From positions 5,635,512 through 5,699,511 of the forward strand of contig CP136064.1 of the NCBI GenBank assembly GCA_032622095.1: DNA of 64,000 bases. Direction: 5' to 3'. Shown here piece after piece: positions 31,985-42,780 of this stretch. The notes below the pieces were generated by a model. It was not told the DNA's origin, made no database searches, and worked only from the letters and a program-made list of their open reading frames with translations. This stretch comes from Siphonodentalium dalli (lineage: Eukaryota > Mollusca > Scaphopoda > Gadilida > Siphonodentaliidae). Numbering within the stretch: position 1 is the stretch's first letter; every line of letters begins with the position of its first letter. Both the position numbers and the translations under genes were made by a program.

Positions 31985-32292
31985 ATTTTTTAATTTACTG
32001 ACGCTATCCTGCACATCGGACCAGCATAACTAAATTCCCCCTCTGGGGACCTCATTCTGCTCAGGCCTCATCATCTCTGGAAATTATCTTTATTTTTAAA
32101 TTAACAACTTTTTTTATTCTTCAGTTTCTTTTTAGCTTAGTTTCTCTATATCTCCAAATATGCAGACGACACAATCGAGGTGCCCCATCTTCACCATTTG
32201 GGAACTTAAATCTAGTGTCTAGATCACTCATAGCAGATGAGGCTATACAAAATGAGGTCCTCAGAGGATGAATTTGGTGATGCTGGCCCTCT
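31985..32292. mobile_element. Family A, long interior with worn ends
   Basis: CCCCCTCTGGGGACCTCATT, the interior ATTTGCAG-type AATATGCAGACGAC, CAATCGAGGTGCCCC and CATTTGGGAACTTAAATC, then AATGAGGTCCTCAGAGGATG. Outer termini are gone. Confidence 0.65.
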
Positions 32293-32294
32293 GT

Positions 32295-33397
32295 GCATGG
32301 TTTGGTTATCAGGGAGAAACTTGTGGACTGTTATCAGGGAGAAGTAACAATGGCTGAAGTTCAATTTTCACCCAGTATGATCCAATATGTATCATGCAAC
32401 ACAAGAACACATTGATAAGACCATTCTAATGAGTAAGAACCCATTGATAAGACCATTCTAATGAGTAAGAACCCATTGATAAGACCATTCTAATGAGTAA
32501 GAACCCATTGATAAGACCATTCTAATGAGTAAGAACCCATTGATAAGACCATTCTAATGAGTGAGAACACATTGATAAGACCATTCTAATGAGTGAGAAC
32601 ACATTGATAAGACCATTCTAATGAGTAAGAACCCATTGATAAGACCATTCTAATGAGTAAGAACCCATTGATAAGACCATTCTAATGAGTGAGAACACAT
32701 TGATAACACCATTCTAATGAGTAAGAACCCATTGATAAGACCATTCTAATGAGTGAGAACACATTGATAAGACCATTCTAATGAGTAAGAACCCATTGAT
32801 AAGACCATTCTAATGAGTAAGAACCCATTGATAAGACCATTCTAATGAGTGAGAACACATTGATAAGACCATTCTAATGAGTGAGAACACATTGATAAGA
32901 CCATTCTAATGAGTGAGAACACATTGATAAGACCATTCTAATGAGTAAGAACCCATTGATAAGACCATTCTAATGAGTAAGAACCCATTGATAAGACCAT
33001 TCTAATGAGTGAGAACACATTGATAACACCATTCTAATGAGTAAGAACCCATTGATAAGACCATTCTAATGAGTAAGAACCCATTGATAAGACCATTCTA
33101 ATGAGTGAGAACCCATTGATAAGACCATTCTAATGAGTAAGAACCCATTGATAAGACCATTCTAATGAGTAAGAACCCATTGATAAGACTATTCTAATGA
33201 GTAAGAACGCATTGACAAGACCATCCTAATGAGTAAGAACACCATTATAATCAGTAAATATACTTTAAATGTGCTGTTGGGACATATGCATACTAGTATA
33301 TGAGTGAGAAGTCACTTCTCCCTGGGACAAAAATAGGGAGTATTGGCACATATTAGGGAGAAGATGTCTCCCAAGTCGCCCACTAGACTGGTCCCTG
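32295..33397. mobile_element. Family L region hosting the 32-bp array
   Basis: Left L text (TATCAGGGAGAAACTTGTGG, TCAGGGAGAAGTAACAATGG, AGTTCAATTTTCACCC) and right L text (GTCACTTCTCCCTGGGAC, AGATGTCTCCCAAGTCGCCC, GACTGGTCCCTG at 33386-33397) bracket the 32-bp array. No clear flanking duplication. Confidence 0.5.
32403..33250. repeat. 32-bp minisatellite, about 26 copies
   Basis: Unit ATTGATAAGACCATTCTAAT then GAGTAAGAACCC. Variants GAGTGAGAACAC and ATAACACC alternate in a repeated order, implying multi-unit amplification. The unit resembles family I text (AATAGACCATTCCAATG). Confidence 0.95.
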
Positions 33398-33504
33398 GTT
33401 TATATAAAGCCTGTTGTTTATTTCTTGTTTATCGAGCTATCCCATCGCTCCTTTCTAATTACGTAGACATAATTTGCAAATTCAAATAAGCCATGTCCAT
33501 TTAA

Positions 33505-34200
33505 ATTGCTGGCAGGAGACAGGTCATCTATCAGCATGGAAAGTCCCCGGGATCGCTCTGATAGCGTGGAAAGGCGTCCCCGAGGATGATCGCTCTGATA
33601 GCGCGGACATCATGTTACTGGGTACCATGGCCAGATTGTTACATCAGGGATGATCGCTCTGGTAGCATGGAAAGGCATCCCCGGGGATGATCGCTCTGAT
33701 AGCGTGGACATTATGTTACTGGGTACCTGAATTATGGGTAACTTTTCAGGATTTAGTCGGAAATATGGCTTGTTGCCATTCATCGGAAAGCTCTCGGTCG
33801 GGGAGAGCATTCCGATGAATGGCAACAAGCCATATTTCCGACTAAATCCTGAAAAGTTACCCATAATTCTGCTGTGGTTAAGGGGTCGATTTAATTAGAG
33901 CATTACTGTTAACATCGGGGATTATGGCTCGATTTTGTCCCGCAGCCTGATTGTTATCGCTAATTGACTTGACCTTTGGAATCCGTCCCGTGTTTGCTGA
34001 GGTTTTCCATACAATTTTCTGGAGAAAAATTATGTTATGTTTCTGTTTAGTCACTTGCTGCCAGTTTATGATACTTAGTAGAGCATGGACTGCCGCTGAC
34101 TCAGTTGGATAAGTGCATAGTCCACTATAGGCTCACTAATTGTTACATCTTGATCCGTTTCTTTGGCATCACTGTAGTTCGATAAATGAATTGAATACTT
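33505..34200 (+). repeat. Duplicated block, copy 2, with internal triplication and B insert
   Basis: The segment ATGGAAAGGCRTCCCCG with GATCGCTCTGATAGCG and ACTGGGTACC occurs three times in degraded form before the B copy, then the block resumes at TTAACATCGGGGATTATGG. A relic of the same tRNA-like head as copy 1 (CTGACTCAGTTGGATAAGTG) lies near 34098. Confidence 0.7.
33730..33907. mobile_element. Family B MITE, left 40 bp missing
   Basis: GAATTATGGGTAACTTTTC to TTAATTAGAGCATTACTG. The turn is GCTCTCGGTCGGGGAGAGC. Confidence 0.8.
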
Positions 34201-34599
34201 TTATTACATAATTAGCCCCTGAACCCAGCCTCATATTTAGTAATTTAGTAATCTTGACACATGTATTATCTGCGCTCGCAGTTACGTAAGAGCTTAGCGA
34301 AATGAGGTTGATATCAATGCCGGATTTTTTATTATTTATAATAATTAGAATAATAATCATGATATGCAATTTGTGTTGGGTTATTTAGTGTTGACTTTGA
34401 GATAAACATGCGTGTCAGATAAAGGTGGTTGAACAATTTTGTCAACATGAAAAGACACATTTAAAATGGAACAATATTTTGTCTTGACGGTGTCTTTACT
34501 TCCTATTTGGTTGTAATAATGAAATCAATATTAATTTGTTTTAACCCCAGCTATTTCAATATCGTTTTTCCTTGCAAAAATGTCATTATGTGATAAAAT
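34201..34599. other. Unassigned intronic sequence
   Basis: AT-rich; no gene or known repeat seen. Confidence 0.4.
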
Positions 34600-34823
34600 A
34601 GATCTCAAATTCGTTTCAATTCTATAAGAAATTTATTAACCTCATCCACTAAATTTGATTCGAGCCTTGCTCAGTTCAAATCGAATTTAATGCACTCTGT
34701 TAATAAATTTCTCTCAGTGAGAGCTTTCCGATGAATGGCAACAAGCCATATTTTCGACTAAATCCTGAAAAGTTACCCATAATTCTGCTGTGGTTTAGGA
34801 GTCGATTATTTAGGGCATTACTG
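34600..34823. mobile_element. Family H joined to the right half of B
   Basis: H (34600-34715) starts ATCTCAAATTCGTTTCAATT and ends GTTAATAAATTTCTCTC, joined to AGTGAGAGCTTTCCGATG and the B right arm to TTAGGGCATTACTG. This is the same H-in-B junction as at 15235, but the left half of B is missing. Confidence 0.75.
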
Positions 34824-35313
34824 TATGGTATCCCATGTTGATTGATATTTCATGTTTTTATCGAGCTATGGTATCCTATCTCTCCTGTCCTCCCGTAATT
34901 TATATGCTGATTTAATTTGGAGGTTGCAATGAGCCGTGATTGTTTAAAACTGTATCCCCCCTTTGGTTACCACAGTTCAAGTTTGTACGTACGGTAGGAG
35001 ATGACCTTGGGGTATATAGCAGTAAAAAAATTAACTGATTCTACATCTTTAATTGTAAATGATGGATATTGACTCGCCCGATGAGGCACCATTCTATATT
35101 TTCTTAAGCATCATTGATTTTTTCACAGATAACTTCTCCATTGATAAGACAAGGTGTGTGGGCGATGGTTTGCTTCCAATTTATATTCGGAGAGAGATAT
35201 CACAAGTGCAGGTCACTATGGCTGTAATGATACAAAACAAATCACGATCAACCCTGAGTTTAGTGATGTCTGTAATGATACAAAACAAATCACGATCAAC
35301 CCTGAGTTTAGTG
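34824..35313. other. Unassigned, ends in a 48-bp duplication
   Basis: ATGATACAAAACAAATCACG and ATCAACCCTGAGTTTAGTG are present twice (35227-35313). The ATG at 35059 opens 156 codons, but the frame runs into the transposon downstream and has no recognisable domain. Confidence 0.5.
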
Positions 35314-36075
35314 TTTATGTCTGTCATTTGCAGAATGAGGTCCCCAGAGTGTGAATTTAGTGACGCTTTCCTGCACAGCGGGCTATCACTAAATTCACCC
35401 TCTTGGGACCTCATTCTGCATGGCCTCTTCTGCTATGGGAGACATAGACTCCGATTGAAGTTCCCAAATGGTGATTATTGTGATGTACACCCATTGGGAA
35501 CCTTGATTATGCAATGTGTCGTCTGCTAATTTGGGGATATAGAGAAACTAAACTAAACTAAAAAAGAAATAGAATCTATGTGAAGAAGTTTCTACAGAAA
35601 TTTGATAATAATGAAACTTTCCAGTGAAGATGAGGCCTAAGCAGAATGAGCTCCCCAGAGTGTGAATTTAGTGATGCTAGCCCGCTATGCAGGATAGCGT
35701 CACTAAATTCACCCTCTGGGGACCTCATTCTGCAAATGTCAGACAGGCTATTTGATTGATTGGGGTTTTAATGTTGCTTTCAGCAACTAAGGCCATATCA
35801 AGACATTGCCAGTTTTTAGTGGTGGAGGAAATCCACAAACTTACAGCTAATCTAACAGTGATTTCATTGGCTCATATACTCGTCGCCAAACCACCGGCGA
35901 GTAAACTTGCAACTCCACCAGATAACAATTTTGAGTTATAAAGTCCATGATGGAAACATGTGGATTTGAACCCTCACTGCCAGTACTGGAGGGCGAGACG
36001 GCTTGGAGTTGTACCCCTTGTTCCCCTAACCGACTGAGCCACCGAGGCCCCCCAGACACACTATTTAAAGGCTTG
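35314..36075. mobile_element. Family A MITE, long form, split by a SINE
   Basis: GTCTGTCATTTGCAGAATGA through the long interior (CTAATTTGGGGATATAGAG) and the right hairpin to ATGTCAGACAGGCTATTT, then the SINE, then CAGACACACTATTTAAAGGC to CTTG. Without the SINE and one target copy the A end is restored to its normal order. Confidence 0.85.
35754..36052 (-). mobile_element. tRNA-derived SINE with 14-bp target duplication
   Basis: Read on the minus strand, the head has box A TGGCTCAGTCGG (36041-36030) and box B GGTTCAAATCC (35972-35962), both perfect RNA polymerase III promoter matches. The rest is a roughly 200-bp body with GTGGATTTCCTCCACCACT and a tail ending in AACCCCAATCAATCAA. The flanks CAGACAGGCTATTT (35740-35753) and CAGACACACTATTT (36053-36066) agree at 12 of 14 positions. 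Similar 3' tails are common in molluscan SINEs and their LINE partners; I could not name the superfamily. Confidence 0.88.
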
Positions 36076-36341
36076 CCTATATTGGCTACTCACCTTACCA
36101 ACTGAGTTCCTGGGGGACGGACATTCTCTGGGAGATCATTCATCATGTTTTCACTGATTGTAATAGTTCCAGACCGTGTGGTTGTCCTTCAATCATAACT
36201 TATCTCCATGAAATCTCCACTTTGGGGGCTCATTGGGTAAATGCATAGCTCATTAGACTGTCATTAGCAGCTTCCAGACTGGCTCAACTCCCAAGTGAAG
36301 GTTATAGTGTTCAAGTTCAGAAGAATATGTATCATATTGTC
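36076..36341 (+). other. Unassigned, with a weak tRNA-like word
   Basis: GGGGGCTCATTGGGTAAATG, then CATAGCTCATTAGACTGTC (36216-36262) resembles the tRNA-like head at 31553. No usable box B. Confidence 0.35.
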
Positions 36342-36345
36342 TTAA

Positions 36346-36737
36346 CCCTTTACCCAACAGAAGGGCCCTGTGCCAATGCATTCTCTTATATATGCGAGTC
36401 GACCATAGGTCGCCTCGCATATATAAGAGAATGCATTGGCTTAACACATTAAAAATTATAAAATTGTTAAAGAATGTAAGAAAAAATGGTAAAAAGTGTT
36501 AAAAAAAGATTTTTGTTAGGCCAATGCATTTTCTTATATATGCGAGACGACCTATGGTCGACTCGCATATATAAGAGAATGCATTGGCACAGGGCATAAC
36601 TGTAACTATCACAATGTGGTCAAGGAGCCGGTTCCAATGATATCCATATTTGTATGGTTCTATTGAGACAGACCGAAGATATTTTAGGCTGTTGAAGCTT
36701 TATTTGGCCGGTTTTGGCCGGTTTGTTGGGTAAAGGG
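36346..36737 (+). mobile_element. Family C MITE, complete
   Basis: CCCTTTACCCAACAGAAG to GGTTTGTTGGGTAAAGGG, 392 bp, TTAA on both sides. Differs from the 17084 copy at only scattered bases, for example CATTTTCTTATATATGCGAG in the second core. Confidence 0.93.
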
Positions 36738-36764
36738 TTAATGTATATACAGAAGCAAACACAC

Positions 36765-36835
36765 AGTGGTCTAGCATCACCAAATTCACCCTCTGGGAAC
36801 CTCATTCTGCTCAGGCCTCAACTGCTATGGAAGAC
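36765..36835. mobile_element. Family A fragment
   Basis: GTCTAGCATCACCAAATTC, CACCCTCTGGGAACCTCATT, then CTGCTATGGAAGACCTA. Half a hairpin and a little of the interior. Confidence 0.7.
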
Positions 36836-37065
36836 CTACGGCTTGTGATGCTGAATCCTTATACATGTAAGCTGGGATTTATGATCTACACTTAGGGATT
36901 CCTATATTTGGGGATGTCAGTTACACAGTGGGGAGAGGGGAGGCCCAGGAGTGGGAGAGCTGCTTCTTCATGCAGTAAAGTGATATCTTGGTGAAATTAC
37001 CTGTCCGCACAATCTTTCCTCCACCATGTTTATTGACGTTGTGATATAGCGACTGAATCGACATT
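36836..37065. other. Unassigned sequence
   Basis: No feature recognised. Confidence 0.4.
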
Positions 37066-37505
37066 TAAAGTGGTACTGTACACTAAATCCAGTCATTTAT
37101 GGGATCATCTCCTTCTATACGCAGAAGATATGCAACAAATGAATGAATTTGAATAATGGATTAGTGCAAAATACACTCCTGTGCTCTGTGAATGATGCAA
37201 AAAACATGGTAATTATAATGAAAATGAATTTATGACTCCAGCCATTTATTCAATTTCATTATAATTACCATGTTGTTTGCATCGTTCATAGAGCACATGA
37301 GTGTATTTTGCACAAATCCATGGCTCAAATTCATTCATTTGTTGCATATATTCTGAGCATAAATGGAGATGGTCCCATAAATGGCCGGCTTAGAGTACAT
37401 TACAGTACCCCTTTAATGGCCGGATTTAGTGTACAGTACCCCTTTAATGGCCGAATTTAGTGTACAGTACCCCTTTAATGGCCGGATTTACTGCGCAGTC
37501 CCCCC
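37066..37505. mobile_element. Family J foldback element with 33-bp end repeats
   Basis: Arms AAAGTGGTACTGTACACTAA...AGTCATTTATGGGATC and GGTCCCATAAATGGCCGG...ACAGTACCCCTTTAA pair over about 160 bp, including GCAACAAATGAATGAATTTG and CATGGTAATTATAATGAAA against their complements. The right terminus GTACAGTACCCCTTTAATGG is repeated three times (37388-37505). Confidence 0.75.
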
Positions 37506-38039
37506 TTTAACATGATTTCCTGCATTTACAAGGACATTCAAAGAGACGGCCAATTTTATTAGACAATGTGTAAAAACAACAAGCGTTATTTCTTTCTTGT
37601 ATGAAATGAAACAATTTTTCTTGCTTCTTTGAAATAGCCTTCGACTAACAACAAACGTTACTTATTTCATGTATCCATGGAATAGTGTCAATAGATTTTC
37701 CTACAAAGAATCAATGTATTGGAAGGAGAGATTATGTATTCTGTCTCTGTACACACTCTCTCCGTAAGAGTCCGCCTTGATCTATCCTCATCAATAAGTA
37801 CGCCTCGCTCGACCAGATTAGGTTTCTTATTGACGCACCCTCAGCTACACGGCTATTGAACGGCATGTGTAATGGTAATTGATTGAGTCTGAAAAGCGCC
37901 TACCTGTTTTGTTTGTTTTGTATTGTATATTCGTCAGATAATCTATACAGCAATTCGCAGCCTGTTGTTATTTACTTTTCGTATTGATGTGTCATTCTTA
38001 AGGCGGAGTTGAGATAGCTGATATCAGCATTAATATATA
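37506..38039. other. Unassigned intronic sequence
   Basis: ACAACAAGCGTTATTTCTTT and ACAACAAACGTTACTTATTT about 75 bp apart may be an old duplication. No gene seen. Confidence 0.4.
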
Positions 38040-38185
38040 GAGGATCTCCAATGAGTTATGTTGGGATATTTTATGAAACAAATATGATAAATTTGATTCA
38101 CAACGAGTCGTAGATGAGTTGTGAATCAAATTTATCAAACAAGTTTCATAAAATTTTATATTCCAACATAACGAGTTGAAGATCT
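38040..38185. mobile_element. Family K foldback sequence
   Basis: Arms of about 65 bp, AATGAGTTATGTTGGGATAT to GATAAATTTGATTCACAAC, and their complement GTTGTGAATCAAATTTATC to CCAACATAACGAGTTGAAG, around the loop GAGTCGTAGATGA. Single copy here, so mobility is inferred from shape only. Confidence 0.65.
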
Positions 38186-38510
38186 TGTATATGACATGAA
38201 AAAACTTTATGCCTTTTAACAAATCAAAATCCTCAAAAGAAGCTTAAAATTGCATACATTTACATTGTTGGCTGAGATGCTTCACTTCACTTCGCGAAAG
38301 TATTGTGTGCTCGATCTGCTGAAGGAAAATATAATCCCCCAATTTGCCTCTTTGTTTTTATGTCTATTTTCGTTCGCTCACACACTACCCCTCTAACAAT
38401 AGATAAAACAGTGCTTGTGCAGGAGATTTTTCAGAAGAGTATCCAATTTCATTGTTTACATTTCGCTTCCTAGAGTTATCCTTCTTTGTTTTCTGTTTTT
38501 TGTTTATTTT
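38186..38510. other. Unassigned intronic sequence
   Basis: No feature recognised. Confidence 0.4.
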
Positions 38511-38518
38511 CTGTCTGT

Positions 38519-38932
38519 CAGGGTTCCCACGCTCTTGAAAAGTACTTGAATATCAGACCATTCCTTGAAAAATGCTTAAATTCATTTTATTCCTTGAATA
38601 GTACTTGATTTTCACCCATCACCCTTGATAAGTGCTTGAATTTAGTCAAATTGAGTATTTTTGAACAATAATTTCTCTCAAATCCTTATGAAAAATGTAT
38701 CTGATAATTTTCGTTGAGTCGCATTTTCATAGAATTTAATCCTTACACTGTTTTTTTTCTCAATATTATAGGAAAACAAATTCTAATATGGGAAGAATGT
38801 TTGCAGGCTATTTTATGATAGCGCCAAAATATAATGTTCAACTATAATTGTCCTTGAAATTTATCACTGAGGTCCATGAAAAGTGCTTGAATAGTGCTTA
38901 AATTTGGATAGCAGTAATTAGTGGGAACCCTG
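38519..38932. mobile_element. hAT-like MITE with CTTGAA subterminal repeats
   Basis: Ends CAGGGTTCCCACGCT and TTAGTGGGAACCCTG match the CAGGG type termini of hAT elements. AGTGCTTGAAT/AGTACTTGAAT words recur at least four times near the left end and three near the right. The flanks share only TCTGT, so the expected 8-bp duplication is worn or absent. No transposase. Confidence 0.75.
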
Positions 38933-39012
38933 TCTGTTCACATTGATATCTTAGCCATTCATGATTTGATCTCTACAGATTTCAATGAAATTTGGCTAAA
39001 ACTCAGGAGGAC

Positions 39013-39137
39013 TGTATGAATACATGTATCAGATAGCATGGTGCCTTGTTCGTAATGGCAGAATATCCTACAGGCTGCATGAATACATATATCGAATAGC
39101 ATGGTGCCTTGTTTGTAATGGCAGAATATCCTACAGA
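39013..39137. repeat. About 66-bp duplication, two copies
   Basis: ATGAATACATGTATCAGATA, GCATGGTGCCTTGTTCGTAA and TGGCAGAATATCCTACAG recur with few changes. Confidence 0.8.
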
Positions 39138-39605
39138 CAGGATGCTAGATCAGTCCATCACATAATAAGCAAATAAAACACACAAAATGGCTGTCGATAT
39201 GATACGATCGTCTGACCGGACAAATTAAAACTCTCCTGCAATGGAGCATATCTTTATTGTTTCCAGTAATATATCTGCCCAGATCATGCACCATTTGCTC
39301 TGCAATAAACAGAGCAGACAGAACCGGATAAAGGAATAGACCTCTTGCTTTAGCAGGCACATTTACACAAATTTCTATGCATTGACTGCGTCTTGCCGAT
39401 AAATCAGCCAAACCATATAAATTGATGATCAATGAGACTGCTATATACACGGAGATATATCCACTACTCGCAGAGCTTTTGTGATTTTCCAATAGGCCAC
39501 ATTACATCAATTATGTACTGCGTTCTCATCGTTTCCCAGTGGGAAGGTGGAATTATTCACTTCGCAGTGTTTCATGTGCATCAGAGGGGATAATAGATCT
39601 AAATT
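39138..39605. other. Unassigned, one 115-codon minus ORF
   Basis: The minus-strand ORF 39145-39492 shows no domain I recognise, no splice context and a mixed hydrophobic composition. It is the longest non-repetitive ORF besides those in transposons, but I regard it as probable chance. Confidence 0.4.
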
Positions 39606-40204
39606 TGGTTAATAAAGTCTCTTAATATTAATAAAGTCACTTAATATTAATAAAGTCGCTTGATATTAATAAAGTCGCTCGAAGTTAATAAAGTCGCTTG
39701 ATATTAATAAAGTCGCTTGATATTAATAAAGTTGCTTATATATAATATTAATAAAGTCGCTCGATGTTAATAAAGTTGCTTGATATTAATAAAGTCACTC
39801 GATGTTAATAAAGTCGCTTGATATTAATAAAGTCGCTTGATATTAATAAAGTTGCTTAATATTAATAAAGTTGCTCGATGTTAATAAAGTCGCTTGATAT
39901 TAATAAAGTCGCTCGATGTTAATAAAGTCGCTTGATATTAATAAAGTCGCTTGATATTAATAAAGTTGCTTAATATTAATAAAGTCGCTCGATGTTAATA
40001 AAGTTGCTTGATATTAATAAAGTTGCTTGATATTAATAAAGTCACTCGATGTTAATAAAGTTGCTTAATATTAATAAAGTCGCTTGATATTAATAAAGTC
40101 GCTTGATATTAATAAAGTTGCTCGATGTTAATAAAGTCGCTTGATATTAATAAAGTCGCTTGATATTAATAAAGTTGCTTGATATTAATAAAGTCACTCG
40201 ATAG
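39606..40204. repeat. 20-bp minisatellite, about 29 copies
   Basis: Unit ATTAATAAAGTCGCTTGATA, with variants TCGCTCGATG, TTGCTTAATA and TCACTCGATG recurring in ordered groups of about 100-160 bp. Confidence 0.95.
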
Positions 40205-40388
40205 TAATGGATTCTCCCACTCAGTTTCACCATGTCCACAGCACATTTAATGGATTCTCCCAGTCAGTTTCACCATGTCCACAGCACATTTTATTAATGG
40301 AATCTCCCAGTCAGTTTCACCATGTCCACGGCACATTTTATTAATGGATTCTCCCAGTCAGTTTCACCATGTCCACAGCACATTTTCC
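40205..40388. repeat. About 47-bp tandem repeat, four copies
   Basis: AATGGATTCTCCCAGTCAG, TTTCACCATGTCCACAGCAC and ATTTTATT. The first copy lacks ATTTT-side bases. The GGATTCTCCC word is shared with family I. Confidence 0.9.
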
Positions 40389-40399
40389 ACTCTGGGAAG

Positions 40400-40539
40400 T
40401 GTTTATCACTACTCATTTTGCATTCAATATTTGTTCTCCCAATTAGTTATACAAGTATACATTGGAACAGTCTATTATTCATTTGGAGGGATGCCAAGAT
40501 GATAAAAGCAGACGGCAGATAAATAAAAGTGCAGAAGTA
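40400..40539. repeat. Family I dispersed repeat, left part
   Basis: TGTTCTCCCAATTAGTTATA, TATACATTGGAACAGTCTAT, GGAGGGATGCCAAGATG and AAAGCAGACGGCAGATAAAT in the usual order up to the B insertion. Confidence 0.75.
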
Positions 40540-40709
40540 CAGTAAATGCTCTAATTAATCAACTTCTTAACCACAGCAGAATTATGGGTAACTTTTCAGG
40601 ATTTAGTCGGAAATATGGCTTGTTGCCGAGAGCTTTCCATTGAATGGCAACAAGCCATATATTTCCGACTAAATCCTGAAAGTTACCCATAATTCTGCTG
40701 TGGTTAAGA
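40540..40709. mobile_element. Family B MITE nested in family I
   Basis: CAGTAAATGCTCTAATTAAT to GCTGTGGTTAAGAATC. The turn is shortened and the right tip (GTCGATTA to CATTACTG) is lost. Confidence 0.8.
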
Positions 40710-40732
40710 ATCAAGTTCAGCAAACGGCCCAT

Positions 40733-41205
40733 GTGAACTTATTATCTGAACATTTCCTATGGGATAACTACTCATCAATGATGTTTTAGTATAGAAAGGG
40801 TTAAACTTATTATCTGAACATTTCCTATGGGATAACTACTCATCAATGATGTTTTAGTATAGAAAGGGTTAAACTTATTATCTGAACATTTCCTATAGGA
40901 TAACTACTCATTAATGATGCTTTAGTATAGAAAGGGTTAAACTTATTATCTGAACATTTCATATGGGATAACTACTCATCAATGATGCTTTAGTATAGAA
41001 AGGGTTAAACTTATTATCTGAACATTTCATATGGGATAACTACTCATCAATGATGTTTTAGTATAGAAAGGGTTAAACTTATTATCTGAACATTTCCTAT
41101 GGGATAACTACTCATCAATGATGTTTTAGTATAGAAAGGGTTAAACTTATTATCTGAACATTTCCTATGGGATAACTACTCATAAATGATGCTTTAATGT
41201 AGAAT
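40733..41205. repeat. 68-bp tandem repeat, seven copies, from family I
   Basis: TTAAACTTATTATCTGAACA, TTTCCTATGGGATAACTACT, CATCAATGATGTTTTAGTAT and AGAAAGGG. The unit is exactly the right hairpin arm and flank of family I seen once at 21220-21300. Confidence 0.95.
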
Positions 41206-41588
41206 GGGAGACCAATAATAAATGGTCTATATTTGATCAGTGATGCCATTTGTTTCTGTTTTTGATTTATCACTTCTGCTGCCAGCTGTGAGATTTTATC
41301 TGGTTCTGCTCTATGAATTGAATTTCGCTCTCTGATGTTTCTGTAGCCAAATATCCAGCTTCCAGTTGAGCTTTTGACAATTGTGTTTCTTCAGCTTTTG
41401 GTCTGAAAAGTGAAAAAAGCATAATTGCTCTTAAGATGAGAGGTCCCTCAGGCTCGCCTTGGTTGAAGGAAATCTTGGGTTTGTTTACAAACATTTTCGA
41501 TCGTTTCGAGTCAATATTTATGAGTTTCATTAAAAAAAAAAATACTACTTTTAGTTCACTTAAAAACATATTTGTTAATCTTTGGGTG
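41206..41588. other. Unassigned sequence
   Basis: A minus ORF of 99 codons (41270-41569) shows no recognisable domain. No repeat seen. Confidence 0.4.
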
Positions 41589-41712
41589 CAAGCCTTGAAA
41601 TAGTGTGTCTGTCATTTGCAGAATGAGGTTCCCAGGGGGGGAATTTAGTGATGCTACCCCGCATAGCGGACTAGCATCACCAAATTCACCCTCTGGGGAC
41701 CTCATTCTGTTT
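41589..41712. mobile_element. Family A, left hairpin
   Basis: CAAGCCTTGAAATAGTGTG to GGGGACCTCATTCTGTTTAC. The second hairpin is missing; ACACAACAGC replaces ACACCTCAGC. Confidence 0.85.
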
Positions 41713-42392
41713 ACACAACAGCTGGTCACGCTCATATTGTTGTGTTCATTAGATTAGATTTATAGATGTATTTGATTTTGGAGAAATTGTCACGTGTGGT
41801 GATTTCAAAAAACGCGGAATTGGGAATGAAGTATCGCGATAAAAATGAAAGTAACTGCTTCACAACTTACGAAGAATTCACATGTGATTTATGTCTATTA
41901 ATTTCATTTAGACTAATTTCGTTGGTTAGCTTAATGAAAACGAAAAATGAAGAAGTCATGACTAGAATCCAGACAAGATTTTACAATCCACGACACGTCT
42001 TGTCAAGCTGACATGTCGTCTCTGTTGTGACCACTGCATGGTGTTACATAAATTATTCTTAGCGTTATGTCGCCGAAAAAAAGGCAAATTTGAGGAACAT
42101 CATGTGTGGTTGCTCCACTACGCGTCACGTACGATTCATATTACTTCACGAGATAGCGAGAGATTGAGAGAAACTAAGTGAAAGGAGAAAATAAGATTTA
42201 ACAGATTTATCTTTTGGGCATAGCATCATCCAAAGTAGATAGTACATAATACTACACGTTGTACACGAGGTAGTGAGAAAGTGAGGGAATTTATCTCTTG
42301 GGCATAGCATCATGCGTCCAAAGTAGATGCATCAACCAGTCAACAGATGTTAATAGTTGCGGAAAATTTTAGTCTTGCACCGCAATTAACGT
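41713..42392. other. Unassigned, block shared with 25470-25640
   Basis: AGAATCCAGACAAGATT, GTTACATAAATTATTCTTAG and GCGTTATGTCGCC are the diverged partner of the 25.5-kb block. GGGCATAGCATCATNC and AAAGTAGAT occur twice near 42220 and 42300. No gene seen. Confidence 0.45.
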
Positions 42393-42400
42393 ATTCTGCC

Positions 42401-42772
42401 CAGGGATCAGCCTAGAGAATTATGAGAAGTCACTTCTCCCTATTAGGTAAAAGGGAGAAATGGACTGTTATCAGGGATACATTAATGCCCTAAGTAATCG
42501 ACTCTTTTAATCACAGCAGAATTATGGGTAACTTTTCAGGATTTACTCGGAAATATGGCTTGTTGCCATTCATCGGAAAGCTATCGGGGAGAGCTTTCCG
42601 ATGAATGGCAACAAGCCATATTTCCGACTAAATCCTGAAAAGTTACCCATAATTCTGCTGTGGTTAAGAAGTCGATTACTTAGAGCATTACTGTATCTGT
42701 CTGTTATAATATTAGAATACTAGTACTAGTATGATGAGTAAACTCCCAAGTCGCCCTCTTGGCTGGTCTCTA
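42401..42772. mobile_element. Family L hAT-like element with nested B
   Basis: The ends CAGGGATCAGCC and GGCTGGTCTCTA are inverted relatives. The flanks ATTCTGCC (42393-42400) and ATTCTGTC (42773-42780) match at seven of eight bases. Removing B leaves an L of about 157 bp with CACTTCTCCCTATTAGG and CTCCCAAGTCGCCCTC. Confidence 0.75.
42480..42693. mobile_element. Family B MITE, intact, nested in L
   Basis: TA-flanked CATTAATGCCCTAAGTAAT to ATTACTTAGAGCATTACTG, 214 bp, arms nearly perfect, turn GCTATCGGGGAGAGC. Confidence 0.9.
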
Positions 42773-42780
42773 ATTCTGTC

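Noticed and set aside
32403-33250. CRISPR-like array
   Set aside because: Units are head-to-tail without spacers, in an animal intron, with no associated genes. The same holds for the 25-, 20- and 42-bp arrays.
36030-36052. A tRNA gene on the minus strand
   Set aside because: A and B boxes are present, but no cloverleaf acceptor stem closes, and the sequence continues into a SINE body with flanking target copies.
39145-39492. 115-codon minus-strand ORF as a gene
   Set aside because: No family, splice context or conserved motif seen; length is not exceptional for 64 kb of AT-rich DNA.
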